The translations under genes and the position numbers were made by a program. 20,074 bases of DNA from Deltaproteobacteria bacterium RBG_16_54_18 (GTDB lineage: Bacteria; Desulfobacterota; B13-G15; RBG-16-54-18), in contig MGQT01000109.1 of NCBI GenBank assembly GCA_001797935.1, positions 1 to 20,074 on the forward strand, given 5' to 3'. Positions 14,427-20,074 of the stretch are shown one piece after another. How positions within the stretch are numbered: the first letter of the stretch is position 1; the number at the start of each line of letters is the position of its first letter. The notes below the pieces were generated by a model, which was not told where the DNA came from, searched no databases, and saw nothing but the letters and a program-made list of their open reading frames with translations.

Positions 14427-15707
14427 TTACTCGAAGCTCGGCGGTTGAGGTTGCGTCATCTGCCCTTGCGAGAAGATAAGCGGGATGATGACGACAAGAA
14501 CGATTAAGACAATAAAGAATGTTATAATCACCATGGGGAGTAACACGGCGACAAACGCCCTCCCCGTGGTGGTGCGGTGCACCTGTCGGAAGCCGATAGT
14601 CCACAGGACAAGATTGTAAATGGTGATAATGATACCGCCCACGAAGGGTATCAGCGCGAAGACCTGGGAGCTCGTGGTGTAGGCAACCACCCGGAAAGTA
14701 GCCTCAAAACCGCGTTTACCTGCCCCTACGATCAAGAGACAGACATGGAATATCCCGCTGGCGATAAAGAAGCCAATAACGAGTAGTATGGGAAGAGCGA
14801 TGGCATAGATGATGAGAAAGGCGGTTTGAAACAAGGATACCCCTACACCCGGTATACCCGCCCCTCCCGGAGCAGTACTTCCGGTAAAACCCGACAGGGC
14901 ATATTGGGCAAGCAGTCCAACCGTCGTCCCCAAAAAACTGATGATTACCCCATAGAAGAGGGGGCTGGAGAACCCTTTATCAACAGGCATCCTGCTAAAA
15001 AATGCTTTAGGAGAGAAGAGCACTTCCTTCATGGTCCGGAACAGGGCGGTTATAAAACCGAGGCTCGCCATCTCCTCCCAGGGGGTAGAACCGGTCGGTT
15101 CCGAAATCGGGGAACCGATAATTCTCCGAGGTTGGGCTTGGTCACCTTGTGCCGGAGTTCCGGCGGCAGGGAGAGGGAGGACGGTGTCTACCCCTTCTTC
15201 TGTTGTTTCCTTGACCTCTCCTTGATATTTCATAAATTTTGAGATGATCACGCCGCACTTGACGCATTCATCAGTCGCCGACTGCCCAAAACCACACTGG
15301 GGGCAGGTTACCATCTCTGGCGCTGTTTGCTCCGGCAGTGCCGCGTTCTCGACAAGGGGAGGGGTTTTTGCCCTCACGGGGATGACTTGCGGTTCACGAT
15401 CGAGAGGCGAGGGACCCTCGTCCGTGCGTTGTACAGGCGCAGGGTCCTCGCGCGGCATAACCTTGGCCGGTACCACGTTGACCCGCGCCCCCATGGCTTC
15501 GAGGGCTACTTTATAACGCTCGGCCTCTGCCGCGGTCGCCCCCTTCTTGATGATCACCGGCGCCATCCGCATCATCCTGGTGACGACCTCATCCGAGAGC
15601 TTAAAGCGCTCTTTCAGCCCGCTCGCCAATTTAGTCACGTGCTCCAGGTTATTCTGGGTAGGGCCTAAAAAAGTAACATTATATTTCGCCTCTTCTCCGT
15701 TGCTCAA
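14427..15707 (-). CDS. Yip1-domain membrane protein with bL12-like N-domain and zinc ribbon
   Basis: Numbered from the TTG start (426 aa). Residues 8-78 (AKYNVTFLGPTQNN to YKVALEAMGARVNV) with APVIIKKGATAAEAERYKVAL resemble the C-terminal fold of ribosomal protein bL12. A Pro-rich linker follows, then a rubredoxin-like zinc ribbon CPQCG ... CVKCG (Cys about 135, 138, 148, 151). A second low-complexity linker leads to a Yip1-type membrane domain with about five helices (248-274, 292-329, 347-371, 382-412). The frame extends to GTG 15779, but that lacks a ribosome site; TTG 15707 has GAGGAG six nt upstream. The protein sits in the inner membrane with a long cytoplasmic N-part. Role unknown; zinc-ribbon Yip1 proteins are common in Desulfobacterota and are presumed to be membrane organisers. 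Confidence 0.85.
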   Translation of the reverse strand: MSNGEEAKYNVTFLGPTQNNLEHVTKLASGLKERFKLSDEVVTRMMRMAPVIIKKGATAAEAERYKVALEAMGARVNVVPAKVMPREDPAPVQRTDEGPSPLDREPQVIPVRAKTPPLVENAALPEQTAPEMVTCPQCGFGQSATDECVKCGVIISKFMKYQGEVKETTEEGVDTVLPLPAAGTPAQGDQAQPRRIIGSPISEPTGSTPWEEMASLGFITALFRTMKEVLFSPKAFFSRMPVDKGFSSPLFYGVIISFLGTTVGLLAQYALSGFTGSTAPGGAGIPGVGVSLFQTAFLIIYAIALPILLVIGFFIASGIFHVCLLIVGAGKRGFEATFRVVAYTTSSQVFALIPFVGGIIITIYNLVLWTIGFRQVHRTTTGRAFVAVLLPMVIITFFIVLIVLVVIIPLIFSQGQMTQPQPPSFE

Positions 15708-15897
15708 AACTATCTCCTCGCGCTCATTTGGCCCTTTCTTTATAGCATTTTGGGTGCCGATTTTCGAGAAAAAGGACACTTGTCGCGCTTGCCAGGATTA
15801 TCTTTTGAAAACAAGCTGTTAGAGAAAAAATGGTGATGAATGGAGCGCGTACCGGAAAACTTATGTCGTCACGCGTCCACGCCATGGCCCAAAATTG
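15708..15897. other. intergenic region between the secreted protein and the Yip1 gene
   Basis: About 190 bp. The right part has no gene; the left part is the disfavoured 5' extension of the Yip1 frame. No clear promoter or terminator is seen, although GATAAT-like sequence occurs near 15796-15803 on the minus strand without a matching -35. Confidence 0.4.
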
Positions 15898-16410
15898 TCA
15901 CGGTACCACCTCAAAGGCCCATGTTGCCGTGGCCCGCTCCCCCTTAATCTTATCGTAGAGGATCATCTGAAATTGATATTTGCCGGGGGAAATGGCGGTT
16001 AAGGTCAATTGATTGACGCCATAGATGTCGAGGCGGGGTACGCTGGTTTTGTAATGGATATCGAGGGTGTTTTCTTTTTTGAAGACTTCTTGCTGCTTTT
16101 CGGAGAAGACCATCATGTCCTCGGAGAGCCAGATCTCATATTTATCACCTGTCTTGTTCGTAGATGGATTCTGCGGCTCAAAATAGAAAAAAATTACATC
16201 CCCCGCCTTCACCCTGTTATCAGGGAGCGGTTCATACGAACCATAATCCGTCACCTTGGAGCAGGCAACAAGGGTACGAATGCCGAGGGGGTTGAAATTT
16301 TGGAGCTGGAGGATTTTTTCCTTGAGCAGGGAGACATCGGTTTCCTGCGCGAAGACGCCGGAGGTAACGATTATTCCGATCACGAAGAGAAAAAGCAGTT
16401 GTATCCGCAC
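15898..16410 (-). CDS. secreted beta-rich protein of unknown function
   Basis: About 170 aa with a clear Sec signal peptide (MRIQLLFLFVIGIIVTSGVFA, cleaved before QETD), so exported to the periplasm. There is no lipobox cysteine at the cleavage site. The mature part (LLKEKILQLQNFNPLGIRTL, then VKAGDVIFFYFEPQN and ISPGKYQFQMILYDKIKGE ... TWAFEV) alternates strands like an immunoglobulin-like beta-sandwich. Two features recall a deltaproteobacterial exported family of unknown role: a single cysteine (ACSKVTDYGSY) and the VIFFYFEPQN strand. TTG 16416 also opens the frame, but GAGG is directly against it; GTG 16410 has GAGG at six nt and is preferred. It starts 35 nt after the 3' end of tRNA-Glu with no terminator or promoter between, so it is probably co-transcribed with the tRNA. 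Confidence 0.8.
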   Translation of the reverse strand: MRIQLLFLFVIGIIVTSGVFAQETDVSLLKEKILQLQNFNPLGIRTLVACSKVTDYGSYEPLPDNRVKAGDVIFFYFEPQNPSTNKTGDKYEIWLSEDMMVFSEKQQEVFKKENTLDIHYKTSVPRLDIYGVNQLTLTAISPGKYQFQMILYDKIKGERATATWAFEVVP

Positions 16411-16445
16411 CTTCAACCTCGTACCGCAGCACCCTTGTGAGTTCT

Positions 16446-16521
16446 TGGTGATCCCAACGGGATTCGAACCCGTGTTTTCGGCGTGAGAGGCCGATGTCCT
16501 AGGCCACTAGACGATGGGACC
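16446..16521 (-). tRNA. tRNA-Glu (anticodon CTC)
   Basis: 76 nt on the minus strand including an encoded CCA end (16448-16446). Acceptor arm GGTCCCA pairs with TGGGATC (one G-T). The D arm is GTCT...GGAC. Anticodon stem TCGGC/GCCGA encloses loop CTCTCAC with anticodon CTC at 16487-16485. T arm ACGGG/CCCGT encloses TTCGAAT. It reads GAG codons. Confidence 0.97.
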
Positions 16522-16550
16522 GTGATCATGTCACAAACCGTAACAGGGCA

Positions 16551-16578
16551 AGTCTATCAAATCTGCTTGACAAGTCAA
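16551..16578 (-). promoter_or_regulatory. sigma-70 promoter for tRNA-Glu
   Basis: On the minus strand: TTGACT (16578-16573), 16-bp spacer, TAGACT (16556-16551). The start is near 16544, about 23 nt before the mature tRNA. The -35 lies within a palindrome CTTGACAAGTCAAG (16566-16579). Confidence 0.65.
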
Positions 16579-16610
16579 GAAAGAAAAGCGCGCGCATCAT
16601 TTTACGACAA

Positions 16611-16638
16611 GGGGCACTGAAATATCATTCAGTGCCCC
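16611..16638 (-). terminator. strong hairpin ending the Mo-hydroxylase operon
   Basis: Perfect 10-bp arms GGGGCACTGA (16611-16620) and TCAGTGCCCC (16629-16638) with an 8-nt loop, 40 nt downstream of the coxG-like stop codon and just before the tRNA promoter. The sequence after it on the minus strand (TTGTCGT) is only weakly T-rich, so termination may be partial, or Rho may be involved. Confidence 0.6.
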
Positions 16639-16677
16639 TATTAGTCTTTACCGATATGAATAAAGTTAATATAGCGG

Positions 16678-17130
16678 CTAAGCGACACCCTTCAGCTTTT
16701 CCTGTAGGGCCTTGGTAAATTCTTGTTCCACCTGTTTCGCCTTGGCCCGCATGATGCGGTCGCCGAACATGGCGAGCTTCCCTACCATATTGACATCCGC
16801 CTTGTAGGAGACCTCGACGTCACCACCGCCGACTTCTTTCATGTCCACCACCGTCTTCTGCTTGATGTGGCCGAGCTTGGTCACGTCCTCTCCTTCGCCC
16901 TCGAGCTCCAGATGGGTAGGCGGCTCAACCTTCGTCAGCACGCTCCGGAAAGAGAGCTTGACCTTGATGGGACCTACCCTTTGCTTCACGACGGCGTCAT
17001 ACGTCTTGTCATCGATTTTCTCGATCTTCTCGGCACCAGGCACGCAGGCCCCTAACGTCTCCGGTTCTAGGAGCATGTCCCACAGTTTTTTTATCGGCGC
17101 CTTCACGGTAAACTTTCCCTCTATCAGCAT
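16678..17130 (-). CDS. CoxG-like SRPBCC family protein
   Basis: A 150-aa protein of the START/SRPBCC fold related to CoxG, the carbon-monoxide dehydrogenase G protein. It begins MLIEGKFTVKAPIKKLWDML (beta strand and first helix), has the family-typical ETLGACVPGAEKIEKIDDKTYDA and RVGPIKVKLSF, then DVEVSYKADVNMVGKLAMFGDRIM, and ends in the long C-terminal helix. CoxG-type proteins bind membranes or small hydrophobic ligands and assist maturation or membrane anchoring of molybdenum hydroxylases. It is the last gene of the cluster, with an AGGAGGAAAA Shine-Dalgarno before ATG 17130 and 36 nt after the preceding gene. The name does not mean the cluster oxidises CO; CoxG relatives accompany many Mo hydroxylases. 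Confidence 0.88.
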   Translation of the reverse strand: MLIEGKFTVKAPIKKLWDMLLEPETLGACVPGAEKIEKIDDKTYDAVVKQRVGPIKVKLSFRSVLTKVEPPTHLELEGEGEDVTKLGHIKQKTVVDMKEVGGGDVEVSYKADVNMVGKLAMFGDRIMRAKAKQVEQEFTKALQEKLKGVA

Positions 17131-17166
17131 TTTTCCTCCTCTTATTTCTCTGTTAACACTCTCTTG

Positions 17167-17412
17167 CTAACCCTTCTTTTCGGCGGCCTTTTTCTGGGCA
17201 TCCTTCTCGATGTACTCGGCCAGTAATTCATAACTCTTATTTCCCGGCGTCGTTGCCTGTTCAATCAGAAGATCAATAAATGACAAGCCCTGCGCATCTA
17301 CCCATTGTCGATGCGGTTTGTCACCCGTGCCGAACATATGCCTGGCACAATCTATGGCACTCCCTGTTTTTGCTTTTTTGCCGCATACAGGACATATTAT
17401 TGGATCGCCCAT
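17167..17412 (-). CDS. small zinc-finger-like protein in the Mo-hydroxylase operon
   Basis: 81 aa. The N-terminal CPVCGKKAKTGSAIDCARHM with later GDKPHRQWVD offers C7, C10, H25 and H33 (and C22) as ligands for one zinc. The rest is helical (GLSFIDLLIEQA, NKSYELLAEYIEKDAQKKAA). A good AAGGAGAGGG precedes ATG 17412, 22 nt after the large-subunit stop, so it is part of the operon. No catalytic motif is visible. Position suggests a role linked to the hydroxylase, for example assembly or regulation, but this is inference only. Confidence 0.8.
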   Translation of the reverse strand: MGDPIICPVCGKKAKTGSAIDCARHMFGTGDKPHRQWVDAQGLSFIDLLIEQATTPGNKSYELLAEYIEKDAQKKAAEKKG

Positions 17413-17434
17413 GGTATCCCTCTCCTTCCTTAAA

Positions 17435-19768
17435 TTATTTCTTCTTCCCTGGTTTATCTTTTCCCGCTGCCTTATCTTGCCCTGCCTTTTCCTTCAGGCC
17501 ATTCAGAATCATCTCCGGTCTGATTGGACATTCCTTCAGTTGTATGCCGAAGCGGTGGAAAAGGGCGTTGCCGATGGCCGCAGCGGTCGGGTTGGTGAGA
17601 CCTTCTCCTGCTTCCTTAGCACCGTATGGTCCCTCTGGCTCGTACGTATCAATCTCAGCGATATTCGCGGGAGGCATCTCAGTAGCCCGGATCATCTTAT
17701 AGTCCACCAGGTTCGGGTTCATCAGCTTGCCGTCTTCATACGGCATGTACTCCAGGTAGCCGTAGCCGGCAGCCATAGAGAAAGCACCCTCGAGTTGACC
17801 GATCAAGCCGAGATGGTTGATAGGCTGTCCACAGTCGTGGGCCGTCATAGTGTCGACGAGCTTGATCTTGCCTGTCTCCTCATCGACTTCCACCTCGACT
17901 CCTTGAAGCATGTAGCTGTATGCAGGAGAGATCATGCCTTTTCGGTGAGGCGTGTAATAACCCCTGCCGACGATCCGCTGACCGTCCTTACCGCGGAGGG
18001 CCTTCTTTACCAGCTCACCGTAGTCATAGCCCCTTTCCGGACGGGCAATCGCATGTACCCATCTGTCTTTGATATCAAGGTCGTATACGATATTAAGCCC
18101 GGACTGAGCGTACGCAAACTCCAGGAGTTGTTTTTTTGCGTCTTCTGCCGCCATCTTTACGGCATTGCCGGACATAAGGGTCTGCCTGGAGCCCCATGCA
18201 CCGAGGTCGGGAGGGCAGTGGTCCGTGTCGCCCGAGTGTACCTTGATATCCTCGATCTTAACACCCAACGTCTCTGCGCAGATGATGGCCATGGTGGTAT
18301 TGGACCCCTGACCGATCTCCTGGGCGCCTACATGCAATTCTACCGTTCCATCCTGATTGATGGTGACGACTGCTGAAGAGAAAGAGTAGGGGGTGTCAAA
18401 CCAATTAAAGATACCGCCGGACATAAAGCCGCAGGCAGAGAGGCCGATGGACCGGTTAGGGGGCAATTTCCCCTTGCTCGCGATCCATTTTTTGATCTCG
18501 TCGTAGCACTGATCAATGCCGCAGCTCGCGATCGTCGCCTGCCCCGGCACCTCATAGCCTTCATAGTGGGAGTTCTTCCGTCTCATGTCAATGGGGTCGA
18601 GACCAAGATCGGCGGCAATCCATTCGATCTGCTGCTCTGAACACCACATGGCCTGAGGGGCACCAAAACCACGCATCGAGGTGGACGGGAGAGTGTTCGT
18701 ATAAACCCGGTAACCGTCATAGCGGTAGCCCGGCCATCGGTATGGGAAGGAGTGGAAGAAACCGGTGAGGTAAAGGGCTGTTGCACCCATACCGGTGTAG
18801 GCGCCGCCGTTGGTAAATACCTTGGCCTCTCTGGCACAGAAGGTCCCGTCTTTTTTCACCCCGGTCCGCACGTAGTAAAACATGGGGGTCCGGCGCTTCG
18901 TCGCGATGAAGTCCTCTTCCCTCGTGAAGACGATCTTGACAGGCCTGAAGAGTTTTTTAGAGAGCACCGCGCTGCAGAAGATTGCCCCGTCGAGCTCAAA
19001 CTTGCCGCCGAAACCGCCGCCGACATAGGTAGAGATGATACGAATATCCCCCTCCCGCATCCCGAGAACACCGGCCATGAGTCCCTGCATGTAATAGGGA
19101 GATTGATTGGAATGGTAAATGGTGAGCTTCCCGTCAGGGGTATAGTCCGATACTGCCGCACGGGTCTCCATACACATATGGGCCTGCCCACCACACTTGA
19201 ACCAATCTTCCCGTATATACTCTGCCTCTTCGAAGGCCTCCTCCACGTCCCCCCACTCGATATGCCGGGTAACGTTAATATTACGCTCGAAGCCTTCATG
19301 TATTTCCGGTGCATCCTTCTTGATCGCCTCCATCGGTTCATAGACCGCGGGGAGGACCTCATAGTCGATGTCAATCAAGTTTAGCGCCTGTTCCGCAATT
19401 TCTTCCGTTATCGCGGCGACTGCCGCCACGGGCTCACCGATGTAACGCACCTTGTCGACGGGAAGTATCTGCTCATCGCAGAGATCCTGGTAGCGACGCC
19501 AAATACCCTGCTTGACGCCGAGGGTGTCCTTGCCTGTCGCAACACCGATGACGCCGCGTAGCTGCAGAGCTTTGTTGTAATCAATGTTCAAGATCTTCGC
19601 ATGGGGGTGCGGGCTCCTGAGGATCTTGCCGTAGAGCATATTGGGCAGTTTCACGTCGAAGGTATATGTTGCCCTCCCGGTTACCTTCGCAACGCCGTCT
19701 ATATTGTGGACGTGCGTGTTGATTACCTTAAAATCCGATGGCGGGTTGATTACGGTGTATTTATTCAT
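17435..19768 (-). CDS. xanthine dehydrogenase-family hydroxylase, molybdopterin-binding large subunit
   Basis: 777 aa, full length for this family. It binds the Mo-molybdopterin cytosine dinucleotide cofactor and hydroxylates or reduces an aromatic or heterocyclic substrate. Seen: DVKLPNMLYGKILRSPHPHA (about 38-57); GEPVAAVAA; GGGFGGK (250-256); MRGFGAPQA (365-373); the cofactor motif EIGQGSN (484-490); and the C-terminal GAKEAGEG with the expected active-site Glu722. The CO-dehydrogenase selenium/copper loop (AYRCSF) is absent, so it is not a CO dehydrogenase; the RGFG loop is more like 4-hydroxybenzoyl-CoA reductase or nicotinate-type enzymes, but the substrate is unknown. The Lys-rich tail (about 759-777) is unusual. 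ATG 19768 overlaps the small-subunit stop by ATGA, with AAGGAGG upstream. Identity of the family is firm. Confidence 0.94.
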   Translation of the reverse strand: MNKYTVINPPSDFKVINTHVHNIDGVAKVTGRATYTFDVKLPNMLYGKILRSPHPHAKILNIDYNKALQLRGVIGVATGKDTLGVKQGIWRRYQDLCDEQILPVDKVRYIGEPVAAVAAITEEIAEQALNLIDIDYEVLPAVYEPMEAIKKDAPEIHEGFERNINVTRHIEWGDVEEAFEEAEYIREDWFKCGGQAHMCMETRAAVSDYTPDGKLTIYHSNQSPYYMQGLMAGVLGMREGDIRIISTYVGGGFGGKFELDGAIFCSAVLSKKLFRPVKIVFTREEDFIATKRRTPMFYYVRTGVKKDGTFCAREAKVFTNGGAYTGMGATALYLTGFFHSFPYRWPGYRYDGYRVYTNTLPSTSMRGFGAPQAMWCSEQQIEWIAADLGLDPIDMRRKNSHYEGYEVPGQATIASCGIDQCYDEIKKWIASKGKLPPNRSIGLSACGFMSGGIFNWFDTPYSFSSAVVTINQDGTVELHVGAQEIGQGSNTTMAIICAETLGVKIEDIKVHSGDTDHCPPDLGAWGSRQTLMSGNAVKMAAEDAKKQLLEFAYAQSGLNIVYDLDIKDRWVHAIARPERGYDYGELVKKALRGKDGQRIVGRGYYTPHRKGMISPAYSYMLQGVEVEVDEETGKIKLVDTMTAHDCGQPINHLGLIGQLEGAFSMAAGYGYLEYMPYEDGKLMNPNLVDYKMIRATEMPPANIAEIDTYEPEGPYGAKEAGEGLTNPTAAAIGNALFHRFGIQLKECPIRPEMILNGLKEKAGQDKAAGKDKPGKKK

Positions 19769-20074
19769 GATCTATCCTCCTTGTATGCACCTTTGGCCGT
19801 CGCATCAATTGCCCTGACAATACTATTGTAGCCAGTGCACCGGCAGATATTTCCTTCAATGCCTTCTCTAATCTCCCACTCTGTCGGATGAGGGTTCTCG
19901 TTAAGCAGTGCCTGTGCTGACATAATCATGCCAGGGGCACAAAAGCCACACTGGTAGGAACCGTGGTCAATAAATGCCTTTTGAATGGGTGCCAGTTTCC
20001 CGTTATCTTCCAGCCCCTCAATGGTGGTGATCTCGGCGCCTTCCGCCTGCATGGCAAGGATTGAACACGACTTT
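19765..20074 (-). CDS. xanthine dehydrogenase-family [2Fe-2S] small subunit, C-terminal part
   Basis: 103 codons visible; the N-terminus lies beyond the right edge. The sequence enters at KSCSILA, whose Cys is the last ligand of the plant-ferredoxin [2Fe-2S] cluster, followed by EITTIEGL. The second, helical cluster domain has QCGFCAPGM and, 30-odd residues later, ICRCTGY, the C-x2-C ... C-x-C signature. It passes electrons from the Mo centre to FAD or another acceptor. The internal ATG at 20052 is not the start, because conserved sequence continues upstream of it. Its TGA overlaps the large-subunit ATG (ATGA), so translation is coupled. A FAD-binding subunit gene may lie just outside, but none is visible. 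Confidence 0.95.
   Translation of the reverse strand, partial: KSCSILAMQAEGAEITTIEGLEDNGKLAPIQKAFIDHGSYQCGFCAPGMIMSAQALLNENPHPTEWEIREGIEGNICRCTGYNSIVRAIDATAKGAYKEDRS

Noticed and set aside
16446..16521. tRNA-Glu as a mobile element attachment site
   Set aside because: No integrase gene and no second copy of the tRNA 3' end in the window.
17318..18376. 352-codon plus-strand open frame inside the Mo-hydroxylase region
   Set aside because: Antisense shadow of a gene with clear, continuous molybdenum-hydroxylase motifs; no Shine-Dalgarno or recognisable domains.
16678..20074. Aerobic-type carbon monoxide dehydrogenase (CoxSLG)
   Set aside because: The large subunit lacks the AYRCSF active-site loop that marks true CO dehydrogenases; only the general Mo-hydroxylase family can be claimed.
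1..20074. CRISPR arrays, insertion sequences, rRNA genes
   Set aside because: No regularly spaced repeats, transposase motifs with terminal repeats, or rRNA-like sequence were seen on reading through.

Overview
The window reads as a piece of an anaerobic bacterial chromosome of moderate GC content, most likely a member of the Desulfobacterota/Deltaproteobacteria (Syntrophus-like lineages fit best). The case rests on gene order and protein style: a yqeY-mutS2-dnaG-rpoD block, a Yip1-type membrane protein with a rubredoxin-like zinc ribbon, an AICAR transformylase lacking its usual cyclohydrolase half, and a molybdenum hydroxylase operon with CoxG-like and small zinc-finger companions. This is inference from family knowledge; no database search was possible. 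GTG and TTG starts with good Shine-Dalgarno sites are common here.

Left part (1-2000): the N-terminal 217 codons of a PAS-domain signalling protein run off the left edge on the minus strand behind a sigma-54-like promoter. Next comes a divergent pair of small helix-turn-helix regulators (988-1191 minus, 1277-1711 plus) whose promoter elements face each other and overlap around an inverted repeat. This looks like a compact cI/cro-style switch, probably of phage or mobile origin.

Centre (2000-9800): hisS on plus has a clear promoter lying inside a long dyad and a 17-residue leader ORF overlapping its start. It converges on, and overlaps by 4 bp, the end of a minus-strand operon yqeY-mutS2-dnaG-rpoD. 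That operon starts from a promoter near 9792-9819 flanked by a 16-bp palindrome and an 11-bp tandem repeat.

Next (9900-14400), plus strand: nfeD (membrane ClpP-like protease) and a stomatin-like slipin form the well-known membrane quality-control pair. They are followed by a stand-alone AICAR transformylase and an unrecognised coiled-coil protein.

Right part (14400-20074), minus strand: from the right edge leftwards lie the [2Fe-2S] small subunit (partial) and molybdopterin large subunit of a xanthine-dehydrogenase-family hydroxylase, a small zinc-finger-like protein and a CoxG-like SRPBCC protein, ending at a strong hairpin. Then come tRNA-Glu(CTC) with its own promoter, a secreted protein only 35 nt behind the tRNA, and the zinc-ribbon Yip1 membrane protein. 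Most of the window is core housekeeping. The least explained parts are the regulator switch, the coiled-coil protein, the bL12-like/zinc-ribbon/Yip1 fusion, and the Mo-hydroxylase cluster of unknown substrate.
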